Assembly: GCA_046050465.1 (NCBI GenBank)
Contig: JBJOPS010000020.1
Location: 1-64,000 of the forward strand
Source: Egaibacter sp046050465
GTDB lineage: Bacteria > Pseudomonadota > Gammaproteobacteria > Burkholderiales > Burkholderiaceae_C
Length of the DNA stretch: 64,000 bases
Reading direction: 5' to 3'
Shown here: positions 43,536-51,605 of the stretch, piece after piece
Numbering within the stretch: position 1 is the stretch's first letter
Layout: each line of letters begins with the position of its first letter
Made by a program: the position numbers and the translations under genes
Notes under the pieces: generated by a model
Databases searched by the model: none
Told to the model about the DNA's origin: nothing
The model's input: the letters and a program-made list of their open reading frames with translations, nothing else

Positions 43536-44153
43536 ATGGGCGCTGCTGCGGGCACATTGGTTATCGCATGCGGCGCCTTGGCGCGCGAGATTGTCGCTTT
43601 GCGGCAGGCTAATGACTGGCCGCACCTGGATGTGCAGTGTTTGCCCGCGGAGTTGCACAACCGGCCAGAAAAAATCCCCGCTGCGGTGCGTGGAAAAATC
43701 CGGGCTAACCGGGAACGCTACGCCGCCATGTTTGTGGCCTACGCCGATTGCGGCACGGGTGGTCTGCTTGATGCTGTGCTGAATGAAGAGCAGGTCGAGC
43801 GAATCCCTGGCGCACACTGTTACGAATTTTTTGCAGGAAGTACAGTCTTTGAGGCGCTTGCCGCCCGTGAGCCGGGTACTTTTTATTTGACGGATTTTCT
43901 GCTGAGGCACTTCGAGCGGCTGGTCATGCACGGCTTGGGTATTGACCGACACCCCGAGTTGTTGAATCAGTATTTTGGCAACTACCGAAGGCTGGTTTAC
44001 CTGGCACAAGTGAAGTCGCAGCAGGGCATTGCAGACGGGCAGCGGGCTGCTGATCGTCTTGGGCTTGAATATGAATACCGTGTTACGGGTTATGGCGATC
44101 TGGAGCACAGCTTGCACCGTGCACATTCAGGGGTTGTTTCATGGCAAAACTGA
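43536..44153 (+). CDS. DUF1638 domain protein of the corrinoid C1 operon
   Basis: About 205 residues (ATG 43536; in-frame GTGs at 43524/43527 are less likely because AAGAAGG lies too close). Blocks: GTLVIACGALAREIVALRQA, LDVQCLPAELHNRPEKIPAA, YADCGTGGLLD, HCYEFFAGSTVFEAL, GTFYLTDFLLRHFERLV. This is DUF1638, regularly found beside corrinoid proteins in bacteria and methanogens. Two conserved Cys plus His/Glu suggest metal or cofactor handling (inference). Ends overlapping the next gene by 13 bases. Confidence 0.85.
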   Translation: MGAAAGTLVIACGALAREIVALRQANDWPHLDVQCLPAELHNRPEKIPAAVRGKIRANRERYAAMFVAYADCGTGGLLDAVLNEEQVERIPGAHCYEFFAGSTVFEALAAREPGTFYLTDFLLRHFERLVMHGLGIDRHPELLNQYFGNYRRLVYLAQVKSQQGIADGQRAADRLGLEYEYRVTGYGDLEHSLHRAHSGVVSWQN

Positions 44154-44476
44154 TTGTTATTTCATGGCGGGATGTACCTGCTCAGGTGGTGGTCAAGCTG
44201 GGACGGGAAACCGCAAAGGTCCAGCTTTCCCATCGTTTTCAGGAGGCTGTTGACCGGGCGGCTATGCGTGCCGGGAAAGCCAGCTCGGGGGACTATCTGG
44301 CCGACTGGAAGCGCAGTGAGCCGCGTCGCTGTGGCGATGATATTCAGGCTGAGGCTGCAGCCGAGGCTGCAAAAATTGAAGCCCGTTATTCAGATGAAGA
44401 TTTGTTGAGACTGATTCGTGCGCATGGTTTGGAGGAGGTTTCCGGTGCCTCGTCAGAAGCGACAGGGGAAGTCTGA
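44141..44476 (+). CDS. 'Virulence factor' domain (PF13769-like) small protein
   Basis: 111 residues: MAKLIVISWRDVPAQVVVKL then GRETAKVQLSHRFQEAVDRA, with a central GDYLADWKRS and an acidic C-terminus. It resembles the proteins named 'virulence factor' (PF13769) for historical reasons; no virulence role is implied. Members occur with DUF1638 and MTHFR-C proteins in one-carbon operons. Overlaps DUF1638 by 13 bases; its stop overlaps the next start (TGATG). Function unknown. Confidence 0.75.
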   Translation: MAKLIVISWRDVPAQVVVKLGRETAKVQLSHRFQEAVDRAAMRAGKASSGDYLADWKRSEPRRCGDDIQAEAAAEAAKIEARYSDEDLLRLIRAHGLEEVSGASSEATGEV

Positions 44477-44946
44477 TGTACGCAGTTCGACGCTGGTCAG
44501 TGCGTCATGCGGCTGGTATGCAGACCTTTTATAACGCGTTCGAGAGGGTGTTTGTTGGACTGCATCCGATCTGGAAGTGGATTGGTTATGACCGGCTGGA
44601 AAAGCCGGTTGCTGCGGTAGAAAAAGTGGTGAAAGGCTTTCTCTTTGACTGCCAGATGTGTGGACAGTGCGCTTTGAGTTCTACTGGCATGTCCTGTTCC
44701 ATGAATTGCCCCAAAAATCTGCGCAACGGTCCGTGTGGTGGTGTGCGTGCCAACGGGAGTTGTGAGGTCAAACCAGATATGCGATGCGTCTGGGTTGAGG
44801 CATTTGAGGGTAGTGTGCGCATGCGGGACGGCAGACAGGCTATCCGCGTCGTTCAGGTCGCAGTGGACCGCCGGCTGCAGGGCAAATCCTCCTGGCTGAA
44901 AGTCGCCCGGGAACTGTCTGAAACCAGAAAGCTGGAAGAAGCATGA
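44476..44946 (+). CDS. Methylenetetrahydrofolate reductase C-terminal domain protein (MetV-like)
   Basis: 156 residues. A Cys-rich core with eight cysteines (59, 62, 65, 74, 78, 87, 96, 104), including CQMCGQC, CSMNCPKNLRNGPCGG and NGSCEV, is the MTHFR_C domain. In acetogens the equivalent MetV partners MetF and binds an Fe-S or zinc centre; the eight Cys here allow similar metal binding. The MetF-like gene follows with a 4-base ATGA overlap, which supports a two-subunit reductase. Confidence 0.85.
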   Translation: MYAVRRWSVRHAAGMQTFYNAFERVFVGLHPIWKWIGYDRLEKPVAAVEKVVKGFLFDCQMCGQCALSSTGMSCSMNCPKNLRNGPCGGVRANGSCEVKPDMRCVWVEAFEGSVRMRDGRQAIRVVQVAVDRRLQGKSSWLKVARELSETRKLEEA

Positions 44947-45962
44947 AGTTCGAAGACGAACCGGTGCCCGGCTACCCGCTACCCATACTGCCCGGGCATA
45001 CTTCTCCTGGCCGGCTGGAGCGTGTTCTGCGCACTGGCGCTTTCGCGGTAACGTCTGAACTTGATCCTCCCGATTCTGCCGATCCGGAAGATGTTTATCG
45101 GCGAGCGAGAGTTTTTGACGGGTATGTGGACGCGATCAATGCAACGGATGGCAGTGGTGCCAACTGTCATATGTCAAGCCTCGCAGTATGTGCGCTTCTA
45201 ACACGCATAGGCTACGCGCCCGTTATGCAAATCTCCTGTCGTGACAAGAACCGCATTGCCATTCAGGGGGACATTCTGGGTGGCGCCGCCATGGGGGTGG
45301 CGAACATGTTATGCCTGACGGGCGACGGCGTTCAGTCCGGAGATCATCCACAGGCCAAGCCTGTGTTCGATCTTGACTGCATGTCCTTGCTGGAAATCGG
45401 CCGAACCCTCCGTGACGATCATAAATTTCAGAGCGGGCGAAAGGTTACTTTTGCGCCGCGTGTTTTTTTTGGGGCTGCCGCGAACCCGTTTGGGCGACCT
45501 TATGAGTGGCGTGCTGAGCGGCTGGCAAAAAAAGTGGCGGCGGGTGCGCAGTTCATTCAGACGCAGTATTGTTACGATGTGCCGCGGCTCAAGGCATTCA
45601 TGCAGCAGATTGAGGATTTAGGACTGCTCGGGAAAGTGTTTATCCTTGTCGGTGTTGGCCCCTTGCGCTCAGCCAAAGCGGCAGATTGGATGCGAACTAA
45701 CGTACCCGGCATTCATGTTCCGGACGAGGTGGTCAAACGCATGGCAGGGGCGGAAAAACCCGCGCTGGAAGGGCGTCAGGTCTGCATTGATCTCATTCAG
45801 GAAATTCGGGAAATCAAAGGTGTCTCAGGGGTTCATCTGATGGCCTATCGGCAGGAAGAAACAGTGGCCGAAATAATTGAACGATCTGGTGTGCTCAATG
45901 GTCGTGTGCCCTGGTATCCCGGGCGGGATACAGAAATCAAAACAGCGAAGGAAACAGCGTGA
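44943..45962 (+). CDS. metF: MetF-like 5,10-methylenetetrahydrofolate reductase
   Basis: 339 residues. TIM-barrel of the MTHFR family: GAFAVTSELDPPDSADPEDV, DAINATDGSGANCHMSSLAV, PVMQISCRDKNRIAIQGDIL, LCLTGDGVQSGDHPQAKPVF and GAQFIQTQYCYDVPRLKAFM. It interconverts methyl-THF and methylene-THF with FAD. In this context, with a corrinoid carrier and purU, it may run in the oxidative direction with the MetV-like partner encoded just upstream (inference). A separate biosynthetic metF may exist elsewhere in the genome. Confidence 0.9.
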   Translation: MKFEDEPVPGYPLPILPGHTSPGRLERVLRTGAFAVTSELDPPDSADPEDVYRRARVFDGYVDAINATDGSGANCHMSSLAVCALLTRIGYAPVMQISCRDKNRIAIQGDILGGAAMGVANMLCLTGDGVQSGDHPQAKPVFDLDCMSLLEIGRTLRDDHKFQSGRKVTFAPRVFFGAAANPFGRPYEWRAERLAKKVAAGAQFIQTQYCYDVPRLKAFMQQIEDLGLLGKVFILVGVGPLRSAKAADWMRTNVPGIHVPDEVVKRMAGAEKPALEGRQVCIDLIQEIREIKGVSGVHLMAYRQEETVAEIIERSGVLNGRVPWYPGRDTEIKTAKETA

Positions 45963-46873
45963 CAGATACCGTTATTAGCTCGGCGACCCGGGAGGTTGTG
46001 ATTGGGTTCGATCGCCCGTTCGTCATCATTGGTGAGCGGATCAATCCCACCGGACGGAAAATCATGGCTGCTGAGATGATGGCCGGTGACTACAGCCGTG
46101 TCATTGCCGATGCATTGGCTCAGGTGGAGGCCGGGGCGCACATGCTGGATGTCAACGCAGGTATTCCTTTGGCGGACGAGCCCGGCATGCTGGCGAAGGC
46201 TATCGAGCTGGTGCAGTCGGTTACCGATGTGCCCATCTCCATTGACTCGTCCATTGTTGCGGCACTAGAGGCTGGGCTGGCTGTTTACAAAGGCAAGGCA
46301 CTGGTCAATTCCGTCACGGGCGAGGAGGACCGGCTGGAAACGGTGTTGCCACTGGTCAAAAAGTATGGTGCTGCGGTGGTTGCCATTTCAAATGACGAAA
46401 CTGGTATTTCGCAAGACCCCGACGTCCGTTTTTCGGTTGCAAAGAAGATTGTTGAACGGGCCTTCGACTACGGCATTCCTGCGTGTGACATTGTGGTTGA
46501 CCCGCTGGTGATGCCGATTGGCGCCATCAATCAGGCGGGTGTACAGGTGATGCGGCTGGTGCATCGTTTGCGAACCGAGTTGAAGGTAAATACGACTTGT
46601 GGCGCTTCCAATGTGAGTTTTGGTTTGCCTGAACGCAACGGTATCAATGCCGGCTTCCTGACCATGGCAATTGCATCCGGTATGACTTCCGCTATTACCA
46701 ATCCCATGCATGGTGAGGTTGTAAAAGCCTGTATGGCTGCTGACGTCATGATGGGTCACGACCCGGATTGCATGCGCTGGATACGCAAGTTCCGCGAAGT
46801 CCCAACGATGGGTGCTGATGGTGAAATGGGTCGGGGTCGTCGTGAGGGTGGCAGCAGAAGGCGTCGGGAATGA
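45959..46873 (+). CDS. Methyltetrahydrofolate:corrinoid protein methyltransferase (MeTr/AcsE-like)
   Basis: 304 residues from GTG 45959 (GTGA overlap with metF; AAGGA upstream). Pterin-binding TIM barrel: FVIIGERINPTGRKIMA, MLDVNAGIP (Asp64), ISIDSS, NSVTGEE, VVDPLVMPIG and GASNVSFGLPER. It moves a methyl group between methyl-THF and a cobalamin protein. The C-terminal ~20 residues (MGADGEMGRGRREGGSRRRR) form an unusual Gly/Arg-rich tail not expected in the family. It links the corrinoid carrier to the MetF branch. Confidence 0.9.
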   Translation: MTDTVISSATREVVIGFDRPFVIIGERINPTGRKIMAAEMMAGDYSRVIADALAQVEAGAHMLDVNAGIPLADEPGMLAKAIELVQSVTDVPISIDSSIVAALEAGLAVYKGKALVNSVTGEEDRLETVLPLVKKYGAAVVAISNDETGISQDPDVRFSVAKKIVERAFDYGIPACDIVVDPLVMPIGAINQAGVQVMRLVHRLRTELKVNTTCGASNVSFGLPERNGINAGFLTMAIASGMTSAITNPMHGEVVKACMAADVMMGHDPDCMRWIRKFREVPTMGADGEMGRGRREGGSRRRRE

Positions 46874-46904
46874 CGGATATCGGATTTTTGGCAAAGGCGG
46901 GATC

Positions 46905-48935
46905 GTGAGCGGAAAAGACGCGCTGGTTGTTTTCACACCTTCAGGACGGCGCGGTCGCTTTCCTGTGGGTACGCCGGTTCTTCAGGCGGCACGGTCGTTG
47001 GGTGTGGATATTGATTCGGTCTGTGGAGGTCGGGGAATTTGCGGTCGCTGCCAGGTTCTTGTTTCTGAAGGGGAGTTTGCCAAACACGGGCTGGTTTCGC
47101 GCGCCGAAAATCTCTCCCCACTGGGAGCTGTAGAGAAGGAATACTGCCGCACACAAGCTATGCAGGATGGTCGGCGGTTGTCCTGCTCTACCCAACTGTT
47201 GGGTGATGTGGTCATTGATGTGCCATCGAGCAGTCAGGTGCATAAGCAGGTCGTTCGCAAAGAGGCTGAGGCGCACGACGTGGAGCTCGACCCGCTGATT
47301 CGTCTGCATTTTGTGGAAGTGCAGCAGCCGGACATGCATGACCCGTCAGGCGATTTGCGCCGTCTTGAAGATGCGCTTGAATTTGAGTGGCGGTTAACAG
47401 AACTGGCTTGTGATGTGATTGTGTTGCAGCAGTTGCAAACAGCTTTGCGTCAGGGCGACTGGAAAGTGACGGTTGCCGTGCATGCCGGCCAGCAAATTGT
47501 GGCTGTCTGGCCCGGTTTCCGTGAGCACGTCTATGGCTTGGCCATTGATGTTGGCTCTACAACCATTGCCGCGCACCTGTGTCATCTGGCCTCGGGTGAA
47601 GTGGTTGCGTCGGCTGGTGTGATGAACCCTCAAATCCGGTTTGGTGAGGATTTGATGAGCCGTGTTTCCTACGTGATGATGAATCCGGGTGGCGAGAAGG
47701 AAATGACTGCTGCGGTCCGCGCCGCCCTGAATGAGTTGGCCGCCGAGGTGTCCGGGCAGGCAGGCATCGTGCCGCAAGACATTCTTGAAGCCACTTTTGT
47801 GGGCAACCCCATCATGCATCACCTGCTGCTGGGCATCAATCCGGTGGAGCTGGGCGGTGCGCCCTTTGCGCTGGCGACGGATCGGGCCATCACTCTGTGG
47901 GCGGTAGAAATCGACTTTGCCATTCACCGCAATGCGCGCATTTATGTGTTGCCCTGCATTGCCGGCCATGTGGGTGCAGATACAGCAGGCGTAATACTGG
48001 CTGAACGCCCTGATTTGTCGGACAAGATCACCTTGCTGGTCGATGTGGGCACCAACGCTGAAATTGTGCTGGGAAACAACCAGCGCCTGCTCGCGTGTTC
48101 CAGCCCGACAGGGCCCGCTTTTGAAGGCGCCCAGATCAGTTGCGGGCAGCGGGCTGCTCCTGGAGCCATTGAGCGCGTGCGTATCGATTCACAAACTCTG
48201 GAGCCCCGTTTCAAAGTCATCGGCTGTGACTTGTGGTCTGATGATCCGGGCTTTGCACCGGCAGCGGCAGGAGCTGGTGTGACGGGTGTTTGCGGCTCCG
48301 GCATCATTGAAGTGCTTGCTGAAATGTACTTGGCCGGCATCATCCTGCATGACGGCACCATCAATGGCGCCATGGCGGTCCGCAATTCACGCATCCAGGC
48401 TGATGGGCGTACCTTTTCATATGAACTATATCCGGCCACGGGTTCCGCGCCTGCCTTGAAGGTCATGCAGAACGACGTTCGGGCCATTCAGCTGGGCAAG
48501 GCGGCGCTATACGCTGGTGTGCGCCTGCTCATGGAGCGGATGGGTGTGGAGAGAGTGGACCGGATTCGGTTGGCGGGTGCATTTGGCAGTCATATCGATG
48601 TCAAGTACGCCATGGTTCTGGGCATGGTTCCCGATTGCGCTCTGGACCAGGTCAGCTCGGCCGGAAACGCCGCCGGAACCGGCGCGCGTATCGCACTGCT
48701 GGACCAGCGGTCCCGCCGCAACATTGAGCAACTGGTGCGCCGTGTCGAAAAAATTGAAACGGCGGTGGAGCCACGTTTCCAGGAGTTTTTTGTTGAAGCA
48801 ATGGCGATCCCGCATTTGACAGCGCCTTTCGAGCGACTGCGTGAAGTTGTGTCATTGCCGGAGCGCGTGGTGATCAGTTCAGAAGCCGGTGCGCGTGGTC
48901 GCCGTGCTTCACGTCGTGAACCCAGATCCGGGTAA
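46905..48935 (+). CDS. Corrinoid protein reductive activator ([2Fe-2S] ferredoxin plus ASKHA ATPase domain)
   Basis: About 676 residues from GTG 46905 (the frame is open to 46812, inside the previous gene). The N-terminal plant-type ferredoxin domain has C-x5-C-x2-C (Cys40, 46, 49 in VCGGRGICGRC) and a fourth Cys in RRLSCSTQL. A linker is followed by the ASKHA/actin-like ATPase domain (YGLAIDVGSTTIAAHL, LLVDVGTNAEIVLGNN, GVTGVCGSGIIEVLAEM, IRLAGAFGSH). RamA/RACE proteins use ATP and this cluster to re-reduce inactive Co(II) corrinoids. Its presence implies that the operon's B12 protein works through a Co(I) state. Confidence 0.92.
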   Translation: MSGKDALVVFTPSGRRGRFPVGTPVLQAARSLGVDIDSVCGGRGICGRCQVLVSEGEFAKHGLVSRAENLSPLGAVEKEYCRTQAMQDGRRLSCSTQLLGDVVIDVPSSSQVHKQVVRKEAEAHDVELDPLIRLHFVEVQQPDMHDPSGDLRRLEDALEFEWRLTELACDVIVLQQLQTALRQGDWKVTVAVHAGQQIVAVWPGFREHVYGLAIDVGSTTIAAHLCHLASGEVVASAGVMNPQIRFGEDLMSRVSYVMMNPGGEKEMTAAVRAALNELAAEVSGQAGIVPQDILEATFVGNPIMHHLLLGINPVELGGAPFALATDRAITLWAVEIDFAIHRNARIYVLPCIAGHVGADTAGVILAERPDLSDKITLLVDVGTNAEIVLGNNQRLLACSSPTGPAFEGAQISCGQRAAPGAIERVRIDSQTLEPRFKVIGCDLWSDDPGFAPAAAGAGVTGVCGSGIIEVLAEMYLAGIILHDGTINGAMAVRNSRIQADGRTFSYELYPATGSAPALKVMQNDVRAIQLGKAALYAGVRLLMERMGVERVDRIRLAGAFGSHIDVKYAMVLGMVPDCALDQVSSAGNAAGTGARIALLDQRSRRNIEQLVRRVEKIETAVEPRFQEFFVEAMAIPHLTAPFERLREVVSLPERVVISSEAGARGRRASRREPRSG

Positions 48936-49053
48936 ATACCATGAATAAAACAGCGTCCATTGCGCATTTGCAGCCGCAGGCTGTTCACAATAGCCCTGTC
49001 GACAGGAGACTTGAGTTGAATCAGTCATTTTTTAACAGCAACAAGGAGTCAGC

Positions 49054-49998
49054 ATGAAATTGAATATGAAACTGGTTGGTGTCGTTGCCGCTTTGGCAGC
49101 CCTGGGTGCCCAGAGCGCGCTGGCAGATGATGCCAGTTGCAAAACCGTTCGGTTCGCAGATGTGGGCTGGAGCGACATCGCCGCAACAACCGGTATGGCA
49201 TCTGTGGTGCTTGAAGGGCTTGGCTACAAGCCGACTGTGACGATCGCTTCCATACCCATTGCCTTTGCCGGCATGAAAAAGAAACAGATTGATGTGTTTC
49301 TGGGTTACTGGAACCCCTCCATGACGCCCCAAATCGAACCCTTCGTGAAAGCCGGTGACATCAAGGTTCTGGAAACGCCGAACCTGGTGGGCGCGAAATA
49401 CACGCTTGCGGTACCAACGTATCTGTACGACAAGGGCCTCAAGACGTTTGCTGACATTGCCAAATTTGAAAAAGATCTGGGCGGCAAGATTTATGGCATC
49501 GAGCCGGGTAATGACGGCAATGCGCTGATTGCCGGCATGATCAAGGACAATAAATTTGGCTTGAAGAGCTTCAAGATGGTGGAATCTTCCGAGGCGGGCA
49601 TGCTGGTCGAAGCACAGCGCGCTGCCAAAGCCCAAAAAGCCATCGTTTTTCTGGGTTGGGAACCACACCCCATGAACGTGCAGATGAAAATGAGCTATCT
49701 GCAAGGAGGTGACGACATATTTGGCCCCAACCTGGGTGAGGCCAAGGTGTATACCGCCATTCCTCCTTCCTATGAAACCCGTTGCCCCAATGTGGCGACC
49801 TTCCTGAAGAACCTGCAGTTCACGACGGATATGGAAAACCAGGTGATGGTTCCTATTCTGGAAAAAGTGAAGCCCAATGTAGCCGCCAGAAACTTCCTCA
49901 AGAAAAACCCCGCCGTGCTGGATAAATGGCTTAATGGCGTTAAAACTCTTGATGGCAAAGACGGTGCAGCCGCTGTCAAAGGCGCGTTGAAAATCTGA
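49054..49998 (+). CDS. Choline/betaine ABC transporter substrate-binding protein (ChoX/ProX-like)
   Basis: 314 residues. Signal peptide (LVGVVAALAALGAQSALA), then SCKTVRFADVGWSDIAATTG, close to the ChoX/CbcX start, with KKKQIDVFLGYWNPSMTP, GKIYGIEPGNDGNALIAGMI and FLGWEPHPMN. The Trp/Tyr set in such proteins forms an aromatic box for the trimethylammonium group. It is separated by about 9 kb from the matching ATPase and permease genes, with the C1 operon in between. AAGGAG precedes the ATG; a strong terminator follows. Confidence 0.9.
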   Translation: MKLNMKLVGVVAALAALGAQSALADDASCKTVRFADVGWSDIAATTGMASVVLEGLGYKPTVTIASIPIAFAGMKKKQIDVFLGYWNPSMTPQIEPFVKAGDIKVLETPNLVGAKYTLAVPTYLYDKGLKTFADIAKFEKDLGGKIYGIEPGNDGNALIAGMIKDNKFGLKSFKMVESSEAGMLVEAQRAAKAQKAIVFLGWEPHPMNVQMKMSYLQGGDDIFGPNLGEAKVYTAIPPSYETRCPNVATFLKNLQFTTDMENQVMVPILEKVKPNVAARNFLKKNPAVLDKWLNGVKTLDGKDGAAAVKGALKI

Positions 49999-50061
49999 TC
50001 TCGGACGAGCACACTGCTGCGCGCGTCTGGCGTGCAGCGGTTCGCATTGGATGCGAGGCCG

Positions 50062-50098
50062 ACTGCGGCTCAACCCTGTTGAGCCGCAGTGGTTTTTT
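50062..50098 (+). terminator. Rho-independent terminator after the binding-protein gene
   Basis: ACTGCGGCTCAA, a five-base loop, then the exact reverse complement TTGAGCCGCAGT, followed by GGTTTTTT. It lies between the binding-protein gene and betB, so betB and later genes need their own promoter or rely on read-through. Confidence 0.88.
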
Positions 50099-50132
50099 AT
50101 GAATACGAATTTGCAGGCAGAACGGGGTATGT

Positions 50133-51593
50133 ATGACTGAGATGACCGTAACAAGTTTTGTTGACGGGAAACCACTCACCGGAGGGGGGGGGCGATTTGA
50201 GACGGTCAATCCGGCCACAGGCAAAGCGCTGGCCAGTGTTTACGACGCCGTAGCGGTTGATGTCGAAGCGGCGGTTGCAGCAGCCCAGCGCGGGTTCGAG
50301 ATCTGGTCAGCCAAGACTGGTGCAGAGCGTGGGCGTATCCTGCAGCGCGCCGCTCATCTGTTGCGTTCGCGTAATGAAGAATTGGCTGCCCTCGAAGTTC
50401 AGGACTGCGGAAAACCGCTGCAGGAAGCGCTGGTGGTGGATGTGCACAGCGGTGCAGACTGCATCGAATACTTCGCCGGTGCTGCAGCTACGCTGGCAGG
50501 AGCCCAATATCCGCTGAAGAATGCATTCGCCTATACGCGGCGCGAACCCCTGGGTGTTTGTGTGGGTATCGGGGCCTGGAACTATCCCCTGCAAATTGCC
50601 TGCTGGAAATCAGCCCCTGCGCTGGCGGCGGGCAATGCAATGATTTTCAAGCCGTCAGAACTTACCCCAGTCACTGCACTCAAGCTGGCCGAAATATATC
50701 TGGAAGCGGGTGTCCCCCCAGGTGTATTCAATGTCTTGCAAGGTCGGGGCACAACCGGCGCCTTGCTGGCTGCCCATCCCGGCGTAGCCAAAGTATCAGT
50801 TACCGGCTCGGTGCCCACTGGCAAAAAAGTGATGCAAACGGCTGCAGGCACGTTGAAGCGGGTGACCATGGAGCTGGGAGGCAAATCACCGCTGATCATT
50901 TTTGATGACGCGGACATGGAGCAGGCCGTTGCTGCCGCGATGATGGGCAACTTCTACACACAGGGGGAAGTCTGCACAAATTGCACGCGGGTTTTTGTGC
51001 AGCGGGGCCTGGCAGACCGTTTCCTTGCCCGGCTTCACGAACGCACCGCGCTGTTGCGGGTTGGCGATCCGATGGATACCGTGACCGAAGTGGGTGCGCT
51101 GATTTCTGCAGCCCATACAGACAAGGTGCTGGACTATATTGCCAGTGGCGTAGCTGAAGGGGCGACCTTGTCTTATGGTGGAAAACGGGTTGACGTGCCG
51201 GGTCTTGCCGATGGCAACTTTGTTGCACCCACGATTTTCTCCAATTGCAGCGACGATATGCGTATCGTTCGCGAAGAAATTTTTGGCCCTGTTCTGTCCA
51301 TGCTGGTTTTCGATGAAGAGGCTGAAGTGATCTCGCGCGCCAATGCTTCCCGTTTTGGTCTGGCTGCGGGCGTCTTCACACGTGACCTGGCACGTGGGCA
51401 CCGCGTAGCAGCGCGCCTCAAGGCGGGCATCTGCTGGATCAACAACTACAACATCACACCTATCGAAATGCCGTTCGGTGGTGCGGGTGAATCAGGTGTC
51501 GGCCATGAAAACAGCATGGTTGCGATGGATCATTACACCCAGTTGAAGACGGTGTACGTTGAGTTGGGAGAGGTGGCTTGCGGCTATCGCTGA
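50133..51593 (+). CDS. betB: Betaine aldehyde dehydrogenase
   Basis: 486 residues. ALDH family: GIGAWNYPLQIACWKSAPAL, the catalytic Glu in TMELGGKSPLIIF and the catalytic Cys in GNFYTQGEVCTNCTRVFV, then INNYNITPIEMPFGGAGESG. The GEVCTNGTRV-like context and the choline dehydrogenase gene seven bases later identify BetB, which oxidises betaine aldehyde to glycine betaine with NAD(P). Begins shortly after the terminator at 50062-50098. Confidence 0.94.
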   Translation: MTEMTVTSFVDGKPLTGGGGRFETVNPATGKALASVYDAVAVDVEAAVAAAQRGFEIWSAKTGAERGRILQRAAHLLRSRNEELAALEVQDCGKPLQEALVVDVHSGADCIEYFAGAAATLAGAQYPLKNAFAYTRREPLGVCVGIGAWNYPLQIACWKSAPALAAGNAMIFKPSELTPVTALKLAEIYLEAGVPPGVFNVLQGRGTTGALLAAHPGVAKVSVTGSVPTGKKVMQTAAGTLKRVTMELGGKSPLIIFDDADMEQAVAAAMMGNFYTQGEVCTNCTRVFVQRGLADRFLARLHERTALLRVGDPMDTVTEVGALISAAHTDKVLDYIASGVAEGATLSYGGKRVDVPGLADGNFVAPTIFSNCSDDMRIVREEIFGPVLSMLVFDEEAEVISRANASRFGLAAGVFTRDLARGHRVAARLKAGICWINNYNITPIEMPFGGAGESGVGHENSMVAMDHYTQLKTVYVELGEVACGYR

Positions 51594-51605
51594 AAACAAG
51601 TGATC

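Noticed and set aside
49021..50175. Long antisense frame (384 codons) opposite the choline-binding-protein gene
   Set aside because: It is the mirror of a well-recognised gene with a signal peptide and terminator; its composition is His/Phe-rich with no family similarity.
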